Source: Idiomarina aquatica
GTDB lineage: Bacteria > Pseudomonadota > Gammaproteobacteria > Enterobacterales > Alteromonadaceae
Assembly (NCBI RefSeq): GCF_003987185.1
Contig: NZ_PIPS01000001.1
Coordinates: forward strand, 744,001-808,000
Direction: 5' to 3'
Length of the DNA: 64,000 nucleotides
In this document: positions 50,514 through 59,500 of the stretch, piece by piece
How positions within the stretch are numbered: position 1 is the stretch's first letter
How the letters are laid out: each line of letters starts with the position of its first letter
The notes under the pieces: generated by a model
What the model saw: the letters and a program-made list of their open reading frames with translations, nothing else
Told to the model about the DNA's origin: nothing
Database searches by the model: none
Position numbers and translations under genes: made by a program

Positions 50514-51608
50514 TTAAGCGCCTGCATTCAGTCGTTTGATGGCATCCCATGCAGTCCGCATTTGCTCATTGACAAGCTCAGCTAACTTATTCGGCGCAGC
50601 TTCTTTCAGTTGCTTATATTTATCGGATAAACGCCATGCACCTCGCGACTCGCCCTTCTCGGCAACCGCAGCCAGTCGTTGATACTTCCAGTCCGGAATT
50701 TCCTCCACCGTGGCCAACGCGGCATCATCAACCGCCGACAGTGCCACCGAAAAACGCACCGCGCTATCAGCTTGCTGACCCTCAATCAGGTTTGCGCTGC
50801 CGTTATCGAGGCGGCTTTTGGCGCCGCTAAATTTATCATCAAGTTGTTTAACGACATCAGAAGACAGCTTAACCGCTTGTTTCGTTAGAATGCGAGGCGC
50901 AAAATCCAGTCCCGCGAACACAGGCCCCGTTGCGGTGGCAAAAAGCTGCACCGCAACAAACGGCGCTTTTGTTGCTAGTGATAGCGTTTGCGCGAGTTTC
51001 ACATAGCGCGCGGCATGTTGAGGAATCAAATGATGCCCCTCTACCAATTCGCTACTGCTCAACGTCACATCTTGACCAAAGGCAAGCGGCAAAAATGCAC
51101 CATCAAAATAGCTGACACGTCGCGTCGCAAAGTTATAGTCAGTTTGGCTGATAAAACCAACAATACCGTTGAACACATAAAAACTGTAACTTACCGGTGA
51201 TACGGTACTGCTCAGTGCGCCAGGCTCACGAGCCTCTACAACCCACTGCTGCGGAACACCGGTAAATGTTGATTGATACAGTTGCGTCAGCTTTTCTTTT
51301 AACTTTTTAAGTCCATAAGAACGCAACGTGACATGATCAAAAAACCGGTTGTTCGGTTCACGGTCGATAATCATCAACGCCTTAGCTGACCAACCATCCG
51401 CTAATTTGATGACACAATGTTCGGCGAGCATATCCTCAGAAAGTTCGTCAATCGAATCTAACCGATGCGCCTGTTGAGTCGTCTTGACGCCTTGTTTTTG
51501 GGCCCAACTGACCGAGTTCAGATAGGACGCGAGCTCGTGCGACGGCTCAAGGTCTGCAAGTTGGTTAACATGAGCTAAAAACGGTGAATTAGTATCGACA
51601 ATTGTCAT
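50514..51608 (-). CDS. ATP-grasp-like protein heading the glycan operon
   Basis: A 364-residue protein, starting by preference at ATG 51608 (MTIVDTNSPF); a longer frame to 51677 runs through the terminator of the upstream gene and is unlikely. The middle region HCVIKLADGWSAKALMIIDR, WVVEAREPGALSS, YSFYVFNGIVGFISQTDYN and RRVSYFDGAFLPLAFG follows the order of TupA-like ATP-grasp proteins (nucleotide loop, linker, F-x-F-x-G, R-x-x-F-D). The glycine-rich loop is weak, so activity is uncertain. C-terminal residues are helical. As first gene of seven it probably acts on the same pathway. Confidence 0.6.
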   Translation of the reverse strand: MTIVDTNSPFLAHVNQLADLEPSHELASYLNSVSWAQKQGVKTTQQAHRLDSIDELSEDMLAEHCVIKLADGWSAKALMIIDREPNNRFFDHVTLRSYGLKKLKEKLTQLYQSTFTGVPQQWVVEAREPGALSSTVSPVSYSFYVFNGIVGFISQTDYNFATRRVSYFDGAFLPLAFGQDVTLSSSELVEGHHLIPQHAARYVKLAQTLSLATKAPFVAVQLFATATGPVFAGLDFAPRILTKQAVKLSSDVVKQLDDKFSGAKSRLDNGSANLIEGQQADSAVRFSVALSAVDDAALATVEEIPDWKYQRLAAVAEKGESRGAWRLSDKYKQLKEAAPNKLAELVNEQMRTAWDAIKRLNAGA

Positions 51609-51677
51609 AGTCACAGCCACAGATTTATCCAGAATAAAAGTTGTTAATAGGCTACTGATTATGGGGGAATATATCAA

Positions 51678-51703
51678 TAAAAAAGGGCCATAAGGCCCCT
51701 TTA
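51678..51703 (-). terminator. Rho-independent terminator
   Basis: On the minus strand AAAGGGGCC-TTAT-GGCCCTTTTTT forms a GC stem with a 4-base loop and a T-run. It ends transcription of the small repeat protein gene (51731-52264) and separates it from the seven-gene glycan operon that starts at 51608. Confidence 0.9.
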
Positions 51704-51730
51704 GACGTCAAGTTTTGTAAAGCCTGGAAG

Positions 51731-52264
51731 CTATTGAACCTGATTCGACGGAATCCGTTCACCGACCATACGAAGCTCTTTCGAACCTTCACCGAGATAG
51801 TTCTCGACATCGGTAATCTTTTCGCCAACCGTCTGCAATTCTTTAGCGCCCGAATCCGGATAAACCTTTTCAGGATCCATCGGCTCACCAATGGCAATCA
51901 ACTCAGGAGCCCCCTCACCCACATAGGTTTCAGGATCCAGCCGTTCACCTATATGACGAACGACTTTAGAGCCTTCGGTCGCTTGCTCGGCATTTGCATC
52001 AGTACCGTCCATGTCCCGATAACTCACATTGCCGTTATCATCGATGTAGGCAACCCCGCGTTCACCCATGGCTGGTTCCGAACGTTCACTTTGCTGCCAT
52101 TTTGGTTTTAATTCACGTGGCGCGGAACTCGCTGCGACACCAGCGTTTTGCTTCTCCAGAACCCGATCCCCCGACGTTTCGGCCGGATCACCTGCACTAA
52201 CATAAGCATAAACACCTGCTGCAACCGCAACCGCAACAGCGCCCAAAATAATTTTGTTCGCCAT
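51731..52264 (-). CDS. Membrane-anchored protein with four ~20-residue repeats
   Basis: A 177-residue protein. ATG 52264 follows GAGG, and the N-terminus (MANKIILGAVAVAVAAGVYA) is a single hydrophobic segment, either an anchor or an uncleaved signal. After a polar linker with GVAYIDDNGNVSYRDMDG, residues 97-177 are four tandem repeats: EGSKVVRHIGERLDPETYVG, EGAPELIAIGEPMDPEKVYP, SGAKELQTVGEKITDVENYL and EGSKELRMVGERIPSNQVQ. Consensus: acidic/GxxEL...(V/I)GE.(D/I). I do not recognise the family. It has its own terminator and lies between the glycan operon and a small secreted protein, so a cell-surface role is possible but not shown. Confidence 0.72.
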   Translation of the reverse strand: MANKIILGAVAVAVAAGVYAYVSAGDPAETSGDRVLEKQNAGVAASSAPRELKPKWQQSERSEPAMGERGVAYIDDNGNVSYRDMDGTDANAEQATEGSKVVRHIGERLDPETYVGEGAPELIAIGEPMDPEKVYPDSGAKELQTVGEKITDVENYLGEGSKELRMVGERIPSNQVQ

Positions 52265-52346
52265 AAACACCTCGTATAAAAACAGTAAGGCGGCCACCAC
52301 CGTATTTGGTCGTAGCCACTACCCTTACTTTAAAAGCAACCGCCGA

Positions 52347-52706
52347 TTATTTTAAGTCAGCACGGGTTGCGACACAGAATCCATTGTGTTGCAGGTTCGT
52401 ATCAACTGAAAAGCGCATACCTTTACCCGTTACATAGGCCACTTGCGCCATCTCGAGAAAGCGACTACCAATGGTTGGATCTTGGAAGTCTCCGTCACAG
52501 TCGAACGTGATATAGCTTCCGCCACACGCGGGCGCAGTTTCACTCACATCAATATCGACCTGAGCCATACAACCGCCAAAGTTTTCTTTATCAATCAAGA
52601 CCGCCGTGATATTGCTCGGAGGTAAGCGAACAATTTCAGCACTCGCGACAAGCGACGTGCCCATTGTGATACCAACTAAAGCAGCGAGAGTAATCAACTT
52701 TTTCAT
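52347..52706 (-). CDS. Small secreted cysteine-containing protein
   Basis: A 119-residue protein with a clear signal peptide (MKKLITLAALVGITMGTSLVASA). The mature part of about 96 residues has four cysteines: NFGGCMAQVDID, TAPACGGSYITFDCDG and HNGFCVATRADLK, which could form two disulfides. The pattern ITFDCDGDF...MAQVAYVTGKGMRFSVD...HNGFC resembles small conserved periplasmic proteins of unknown function. Seven-base inverted repeats AGTAAGG/CCTTACT lie downstream (52285-52330). Function not known. Confidence 0.72.
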   Translation of the reverse strand: MKKLITLAALVGITMGTSLVASAEIVRLPPSNITAVLIDKENFGGCMAQVDIDVSETAPACGGSYITFDCDGDFQDPTIGSRFLEMAQVAYVTGKGMRFSVDTNLQHNGFCVATRADLK

Positions 52707-52839
52707 ATCAAAACCTCAGTTTATTGTTTAAATGACATCCCTGATAGAGCTATTAAACATCCTCAAGCCAAACAAGGTTGATCTATTTACAATATTACAA
52801 CATAAAAACGGTATGTCCAGAATATCATCGGGATTTTTA

Positions 52840-53559
52840 TTACAAGTCATTTGCGTTAAGAAAAGACCTCAGCATTACCTTCCCAAATTCCTTGTTCATA
52901 TGTGAAACATCACTTTCTGGGTGCTTAATTTCCCCGTCACCGGACACGTCAAGTTTCGCGCTGCCCACACCATAGTGTGAAACGGTACTAAATTCACGTG
53001 TTAAAGACGCTTCGGGCTGAACTAAAAGCGTAGTTTTAAAAGTCTCCAAACATAGGCTATAGCCCTGCAAATAACTTTGATACGCATTATCTGGAGTTAC
53101 GATTGTAGGCTGTTGCTCGATAATTCTCATAGGAGGGGGGCTAACAACAATTGGACCACTAAAGCCTTCGTTACGGATCACTTCAGCTACATAACATGCA
53201 CTCTTCTTAGTTGCTATTTGTTCAAAACACTTTTGCTTAAAGGCTGCAGACACTCCTTCTACAAAATCAAGGGTGACTCGAGGAGTAAAACCGTATAACC
53301 AGATTGCATCATAATCAGCAAGCACGACATCGCCAGTAGGCTGTCCTGAAGTGTATGCAAATGCAGCATCTAGCTGCTCAGTTTTTGGGCTCAATATACC
53401 GTTTGAGTGTGTTAGAAAGCGCACACCGGCAGCTCGATACATCGATGAGCGAGCAGCGAAAAAAGTAAACTTATACCGGTTTAATTCATTTCCAAGCTCC
53501 TTCCAAGCCTGTTTAAGAGCGCCAACATGACTCGTTCCTATTACAGCAATATGTTTCAT
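52840..53559 (-). CDS. SGNH-hydrolase-like protein
   Basis: A 239-residue protein starting MKHIAVIGTSHVGALKQAW behind GGGGA. GTSH at 8-11 occupies the place of the GDS/GNSH nucleophile motif of SGNH esterases and acyltransferases, and SDVSHMN near the C-terminus gives the D-x-x-H pair; a central segment PIVVSPPPMRI fits the block III position. There is no signal peptide. Such proteins in glycan loci often add or remove O-acyl groups. It is divergent from the GSCFA gene (94 bp gap), and base composition is AT-richer than the neighbouring operon. The assignment rests on motifs only. Confidence 0.65.
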   Translation of the reverse strand: MKHIAVIGTSHVGALKQAWKELGNELNRYKFTFFAARSSMYRAAGVRFLTHSNGILSPKTEQLDAAFAYTSGQPTGDVVLADYDAIWLYGFTPRVTLDFVEGVSAAFKQKCFEQIATKKSACYVAEVIRNEGFSGPIVVSPPPMRIIEQQPTIVTPDNAYQSYLQGYSLCLETFKTTLLVQPEASLTREFSTVSHYGVGSAKLDVSGDGEIKHPESDVSHMNKEFGKVMLRSFLNANDL

Positions 53560-53653
53560 TTGTCCCCCTACTGCAGCCGGTTTTTCTTTATCTCGCTCAG
53601 ATATTTCGTTAATCTTGTTAGCCTAACATCAAAGGGAGTTTAGACATACAAAA

Positions 53654-54727
53654 ATGGAACCCAATACCCCATACTCATCACTACCTGACAAGGCTTTCTG
53701 GCGCACAGCAGTCGCTCAGAAATCGCTGTTTGATATCACAGGACTGTGGGACCCTAAGTTCAAGATTCTACCCAAGCACAACGTTGCCACTTACGGCTCG
53801 TGTTTTGCGCAACACATCGGCAATGCTCTTTCAGAACGCGGCTTCAGTTGGCTCCGTACAGAGGTACCACCAACAACTGTACCTATAGAGACGGCCAAGC
53901 AATACGGTTATCATATCTTTAGTAGCAGAACCGCGAACATATATACAACATCTTTACTGCACCAATGGGTTAGATGGGCTGACGGTGAGAAGTCTCCAAA
54001 CTTAGTCTGGAAACAGAGCAACAAATATTTCGATCCGTTTCGTCCTAAAATTGAGCCTCATGGCTTTTCAAGTGAGGAAGAAGTGCTTAGGTTGCGGCAG
54101 TACACAATAGAAAAATTTAAGCAATCTATAACCGAAGCAAACTTTTTTGTCTTTACGCTGGGCTTAACAGAAAGTTGGTTCGACAGGGATGGATTTGAAT
54201 ACCCGATGTGCCCTGGTACTGTAGCGGGTGAGTTTGACGCTGAGAGGCATCAATTTGAAAATCAATCATTTAAATTTATTAAAGACAATTTGTTATCAGC
54301 CATTGCAGTGATGCGAAAAATGAATCCTAAATTGAGGTTTATTCTTACGGTGTCTCCCGTCCCATTAACTGCTACAGCCTCGGGGAAACACGTATTAACG
54401 GCAACGATGCACTCAAAGTCTTTACTAAGAGCCGTGGCAGCAACAGTTTCCGAAACAAAGCACTATATTGACTATTTTCCTTCATACGAGATTATTAATA
54501 GCCCTGCTTTTAAAGGTGTCTTTTTTGAGCCTAATATGCGCTCCGTTAACCCAGCTGGGGTTAATTTTGTAATGAACTCATTTTTTCAGGGGCTGCACGA
54601 CAAATTTGGCATCAACGAAACAAAAGAGAGGACTGTCAGTAAATCAAATATGAGTCCAAGCAGTGTCGATGAAGAAATTGACCAACATTGCGAAGAAGCA
54701 CTACTAGAGGCATTCGGTAATGCGTAA
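53654..54727 (+). CDS. GSCFA-domain protein
   Basis: A 357-residue protein carrying the name-giving motif of the GSCFA family: NVATYGSCFAQHIGNALSERG (about 40-60, given here in part). Other family features are FSSRTANIYTTSLLHQW, ANFFVFTLGLTESWFD, RFILTVSPVPLTAT and YFPSYEIIN. GSCFA proteins belong to the SGNH-like superfamily and are found beside polysaccharide genes; acyl-transfer or esterase activity is presumed, with the cysteine or serine of GSCFA near the active site. It has no signal peptide. It overlaps the following gene by 8 bp, so the two are cotranscribed and coupled. Confidence 0.85.
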   Translation: MEPNTPYSSLPDKAFWRTAVAQKSLFDITGLWDPKFKILPKHNVATYGSCFAQHIGNALSERGFSWLRTEVPPTTVPIETAKQYGYHIFSSRTANIYTTSLLHQWVRWADGEKSPNLVWKQSNKYFDPFRPKIEPHGFSSEEEVLRLRQYTIEKFKQSITEANFFVFTLGLTESWFDRDGFEYPMCPGTVAGEFDAERHQFENQSFKFIKDNLLSAIAVMRKMNPKLRFILTVSPVPLTATASGKHVLTATMHSKSLLRAVAATVSETKHYIDYFPSYEIINSPAFKGVFFEPNMRSVNPAGVNFVMNSFFQGLHDKFGINETKERTVSKSNMSPSSVDEEIDQHCEEALLEAFGNA

Positions 54728-55436
54728 TCTCATCGTCCTCGGAGATAGCCACTTAACTACAGCCAAAGATCTCATTCAGCAGGCATTCGGTCATAAATTT
54801 GACAACCTTTATTTTATAGCAAATCGATTTTTAAAACATAAATGGTGGGACCTGAAACAGAATGACTACCTACATTGTTTCGAAATCACAGACACTAGGG
54901 TTCCAAATAAAACAATCGAAATATCCCGTACCGATGAAAATCATTTGCTATTAGTTGGTCTAAGAGTATCTGGCGATGGGCTGCTTAGAGCCTTTGGTAG
55001 TTTGACCCATGAAAAAACTCCCAAGCTACCTTTTTTTGACTATGAATTGTCAACAGCATTCATTCATAAAATTTATACTGACTACCTGTACATTCAACTA
55101 ACTCCTATCGCTCAGGTAGTTAAAAATGATGACTTCGAAAGCATTCATTGGATACTTAGTCCAGACATGAGCGAGCGAGCGGCATACGCCAGGTTTGGTC
55201 AAGAAAGAGTAGAAGCAGGTTCTTATAAAAAGATAAAGAGTATTTTTGATACTGCCTTAAAAGAAATAAAAAACAAGCTGTTATTAACGGACATTAACTT
55301 TATAAGAGTTGATAAATTCGAGGAGGCATCAGGATTTAATAAAAGCGAAGTCGCGATCAAACTCCGCCCCCCTTTAGACATCCACCTCAGTAATAATTAT
55401 TATGAAAAAGCCCTAGAAACCCTGGCTATAGAATAA
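54720..55436 (+). CDS. SGNH-like hydrolase/acyltransferase candidate
   Basis: A 238-residue protein beginning MRNLIVLGDSHLTTAKDLIQ, with GDSH at residues 8-11 in the nucleophile position, and DIHLSNNYYEKAL near the C-terminus, giving the D-x-H pair. These two ends of the catalytic set fit an SGNH fold; the central blocks are not obvious. No signal peptide is seen. It overlaps the GSCFA gene by 8 bp and is convergent with the sulfotransferase gene, 50 bp away. AT-rich composition matches its neighbours. O-acetylation or deacetylation of the glycan is a guess. Confidence 0.65.
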   Translation: MRNLIVLGDSHLTTAKDLIQQAFGHKFDNLYFIANRFLKHKWWDLKQNDYLHCFEITDTRVPNKTIEISRTDENHLLLVGLRVSGDGLLRAFGSLTHEKTPKLPFFDYELSTAFIHKIYTDYLYIQLTPIAQVVKNDDFESIHWILSPDMSERAAYARFGQERVEAGSYKKIKSIFDTALKEIKNKLLLTDINFIRVDKFEEASGFNKSEVAIKLRPPLDIHLSNNYYEKALETLAIE

Positions 55437-55486
55437 TATCAGCATGAATCGCTTTTTTAGCCTCTAAAACCGTCGTCAAGGTAATG

Positions 55487-56536
55487 CTACCTCTTATTTT
55501 GGTTTAAAAAATAATTTGCGACTTCCAATAATAATTGATTTTGAATCTCAGAGTCCTGATCACTTAATTTTAGGACATCTTCAACTCTGTTCTCAAATTT
55601 TATATTCTCAACCGGCTTATTCAAGTCACTGCCGAAAGAAAAATCAATTCCAAATTTTTCGTTAAGCCATTCAATATCGCTTTTATTATTAAATCTTATG
55701 AGCGATTTTACGGAATCTTTTAACTTGGGTTTACAAACCAGTCCTTTATCCGAACTTATTTGACTAAGTAGCGACGTTAATTTGTTGCTATCAGGAAAAA
55801 GAATATTATCATCTTCAGGGTAAAATCGTTCTCTGTACTTTTTTATCACTAGCATCGCAGCGGTAGATAATGATTCATTTGACTTATTAAGCTCGATAGG
55901 CCTAACAATATCTGTACCAAAAAATTTATTAGTTACATCTAAGAAGTCAGAAACGATGTCACCGTCGACTAGGGCATCAGGAGAGAACTCTCTTACTTCG
56001 ACGTCAGAAAATTCCGAGTACCACCTTTCATAGATGCTCCTATAATTAAATTTATAACTGTTCGGACTAGCAAAAGTGGATGAGCCTTTTATTCTTTGTT
56101 GAATTTGTGACAAATACAGCGAGCATACTTCCCTAAAGTAAACAACAACTTTTACTTTATTAAAGCCCATCTGATTTATGATTTTCTTAAATTCTTTGAC
56201 TTCCTCATAGCTGAATCCACAAAAGTATTCACCACTCAACAAGACGTTTTTATGGCCATTAACTTCTGAAATGAAATTAGATTTAAGATGATTTACAAAA
56301 GCTCTATATACTTCATCGTCTGCTCTGAATTTTGTACGAATATCGCGTCGAATTCTTTCATGAGGCATAACCAAAGTACAAAGTTGATTATGATGCTTTT
56401 TATTATTCAGAACAGGGTAATGGATGCTATCCATGTCACCCTTTTTAAACAGCGTATAAAGAACTGTCTGTAAGGTGGTACTCCCTGTTTTCCCTGTACC
56501 TATATGAAGCAATAAATTACTCAACTTTAAAACCAT
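55487..56536 (-). CDS. Second sulfotransferase-like protein
   Basis: A 349-residue protein with the PAPS 5'-phosphosulfate loop near the N-terminus (NLLLHIGTGKTGSTTLQTVL, about 7-26) and a 3'-phosphate segment around VKVVVYFREVCSLYLSQIQQ. The order matches the 40244-41641 protein, but the rest is diverged and the gene is strikingly AT-rich, so it is probably a separately acquired sulfotransferase with a different acceptor. The ATG at 56536 has AAGGG too close to be a good ribosome site; a TTG at 56524 with better spacing is an alternative. It is followed on the same strand by nothing and is convergent with the SGNH gene. Confidence 0.78.
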   Translation of the reverse strand: MVLKLSNLLLHIGTGKTGSTTLQTVLYTLFKKGDMDSIHYPVLNNKKHHNQLCTLVMPHERIRRDIRTKFRADDEVYRAFVNHLKSNFISEVNGHKNVLLSGEYFCGFSYEEVKEFKKIINQMGFNKVKVVVYFREVCSLYLSQIQQRIKGSSTFASPNSYKFNYRSIYERWYSEFSDVEVREFSPDALVDGDIVSDFLDVTNKFFGTDIVRPIELNKSNESLSTAAMLVIKKYRERFYPEDDNILFPDSNKLTSLLSQISSDKGLVCKPKLKDSVKSLIRFNNKSDIEWLNEKFGIDFSFGSDLNKPVENIKFENRVEDVLKLSDQDSEIQNQLLLEVANYFLNQNKR

Positions 56537-56581
56537 CCCTTTTTTAATATAAAAATCAGCAAAAACTGGATAATATACACC

Positions 56582-59500
56582 CTATAAAGAAAACGGTTGT
56601 GTTTTCTTTCTTATAGCTGACTGGTTTAAATACTCATCATAAAGTAGCTTATACTTGTTGTATTCAACTTTTCCACCAAAGCCATTCTCAAACCGCTCTC
56701 TAAATAACTTTTTATCTGCTAAAGAGAAGTTAGCGGCGTCCGATTCTTTCTTCTTAAAATCTTTACGCTTATCATCTTCAAATAAAACTGAGTCAGGAGC
56801 GTAAATAAACTGCTCGGTAGCTCTCGCAATAACCGTTATTTCGTTATCTGCCCGGTGCGATTTGTAACCTTCAAACAAAATACTGTCGCCATAATATTGA
56901 TAAATCCAGTCCTTACGCACCATACCAAAAGCAGCCACTCGCCCGTGCCACTTACCACAATTGAATGCCAGTACCGATTTGTTTTCCTTCTCCAGCTTTT
57001 CGTATGCAATTTTCAGCCAGTCATCTCCAGGTATTGCATCTTCTGCTAAATAAACAATATATTTCGCGGCAGAAACCCTTGCCGTTTGATTCAATGTGGT
57101 AATAAACCCTTGGTAACGAGTATCGCGAGCCACGACAAAGTCTGCAGCAATACCTGCTTTTTGCTGGAGCAAGTTAGCTGTTCTTAATCCTAACTCCTGA
57201 TTAATGCATGGCATTACCACACAGATATCACGTTTAAAAAGATGCTGTTCTGTATCTAGGTCCTTTACGTCGACTAATGAAATTTGAGTAGAGGGCTGCA
57301 ACTTGTTTTTGTCGCAAGCTTGGCTTAGATCGGCAACTAAGAAACGCTCATTTCGCATTTCCTTGACAACTCGTCCAGACAAGATTGAGCTCAACACGTT
57401 CTTTTGGGAGAAGACATAGCAGTACTTGTCCTCAAAAGTACCGCCCGTTGCAGCTCTAACTACTGCCTCGCTGTCCTTAAGCAAAGTCTCATGACCAATT
57501 TGCAACCAGTCTCGACAAGGAAAAGCATTTTGATCTGCCACCATAATATAACGATGAGGGGCTGTAGCAACAAAGCGTTCCAGTGCTTGATGACGCTTCT
57601 CTTCGTTGCTAACCAGAATATAAACATCGATTCCATGGTTTGCCCGACGAACAAACAAGCGCGCAGTATCAATACCCTTTGCTGCTGAATCAGCAAAGAC
57701 TACAGTAGCTACCTTTTTTTCCGTAGCTCCCAGTCCACCCCGTAAAGAGGGGTCCTTGATAATAAAAATCGACTCGTCGTCTTCCAATGCACCAAACCCA
57801 ACAACACTTTGCCCAGACTGGTTATTCAACAACTGCAAATTGCGTTGTTGCTGTGGCTGAATAAACGTGTCGCTGTTGCCACTGGCGGCGTGGTAAAACA
57901 AGTTAAACCACTTAACAAAGTCTTTTGAGCAGGCAAACGGCTTGTCGCTGACAGCTTTGGCGCGCTGTGCAGCCAATTCAAAGCTTCCTAATGCGGCATT
58001 AAATGAGAACTGACGCAAATAAAGGCGGCGTGCAGCTTCAGTCATACGCTGAGTCGCCTTAGCATCAGCAAACAATTGCTGGATCTGCGCCACCATACCG
58101 TTCCACTCACCAAAAGGTACTAGCTTTAAATAACCCTGGCGACCTAAGTCACCTAAATCTGAAATGTCATTAGCGATTACCGGTGTCTGCATGGCAAACG
58201 CGTCTGTCGCTTTATAAGGGAACTGATAGTGGCTGGCCGGAACATCCGGGTTAAGCCACAGAATCACCAGGTCGGCTGCATAATTAATTCGTGCCATACC
58301 CACGCGATCTTGCGGCGGCAACACGGTAATAGTGTCTTTATATTTTTCGACCAATTTGGCCTGATCGGGGGTCGGACGCGAACCGACAAACAACAACTTA
58401 TAGCGCTTGTCGCCAAGGCGCTCAACCAGCTCCACCAGTTCGTAAATGCCCTTGTGTTTGCGCAGTAAACCACCGAATAAAATAATGCGATCGTCTTTTT
58501 TGTAACCCAGCTCATCACGAATACGGTCGCGGTCGTAATTACCCGGACTGTAAACTCGCTCATCTTTGAGATTACGCATATACAGCGTGTTACTGTTGTA
58601 ATGCGAGTCCAGCCCCTTATTGTGGGTGATCACCACCGGCGAGCGCTTCGCATAGGGGTCCAACAAATGTGACCACAAGTCAGAATAGGGGTTACTCAGC
58701 GCTTTATCTTTTAACTTCACGTCTTCAAAGCGGACTTCTTTGTGGACATCGCCAGCTTTAGGCGAACTAACCACAGTTTCTAAATCATTAATCTCCAACA
58801 CATACGGAATAGCGCGCTGATAATTTACCGCCATCGCCAGACCTAAACTTGGTACCCGCGGCTTAACCACGTACATGATGTCACCGGTGACAGCATCCAT
58901 CGCGGCTTTAAACGCCTCAAAAAAGTTAGGAAAATCTGAGCCTTTAAAATATTTGGTCTCAAAATCGGGGTTATCGTCTTTAAGCGGTCCAAAAATTCCC
59001 TCGTCAAAAAAGTCGAACGAGATTAACTCCACTTTATAACGTCGCGACAACGCCTCCGCCACGGAATACGGCTTGGAAAAATGATTGCGACAATGATCCC
59101 ATACGATCACTGAGACTTTCTCAACCGGTTTCTGCACCGGCGCCGGTAACCCCTGACTAAAGTACTGCTCAATTTTACGGTTGATGATCGGAATACAGCT
59201 GTCATCCCCTTTGCGAAGCTGCGTTATTTGCTCAAGATTTTCATTACGCTGGTATAACGCAACAAACAATGGCACATGCAGAGGATCACGCAACCACGTG
59301 TACTTAAGCATCACATCATAATCTTGACGTCGGGTTAAGCTCGGATCAAAACCGCCAAAGGCATCATATAGCTCCCGTTTATGGGCAAAGGTGTTCAAAT
59401 CAATAAAGGGTTTGGTGATGAGCTTCTCGTGATTAAACGCAGGTCGATGGGTTGAGCGAATATCGATAGCGCCGTTTGCCTTTACCTGGTAATCAATAAA

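Noticed and set aside
51734-52111. 125-codon plus-strand frame opposite the repeat protein gene
   Set aside because: Its repetitive look comes from the four-repeat protein on the minus strand, which has a signal/anchor segment and ribosome site.
52285-52330. Terminator after the small secreted protein gene
   Set aside because: The AGTAAGG/CCTTACT arms are only 7 bp apart by a long loop and no T-run follows.
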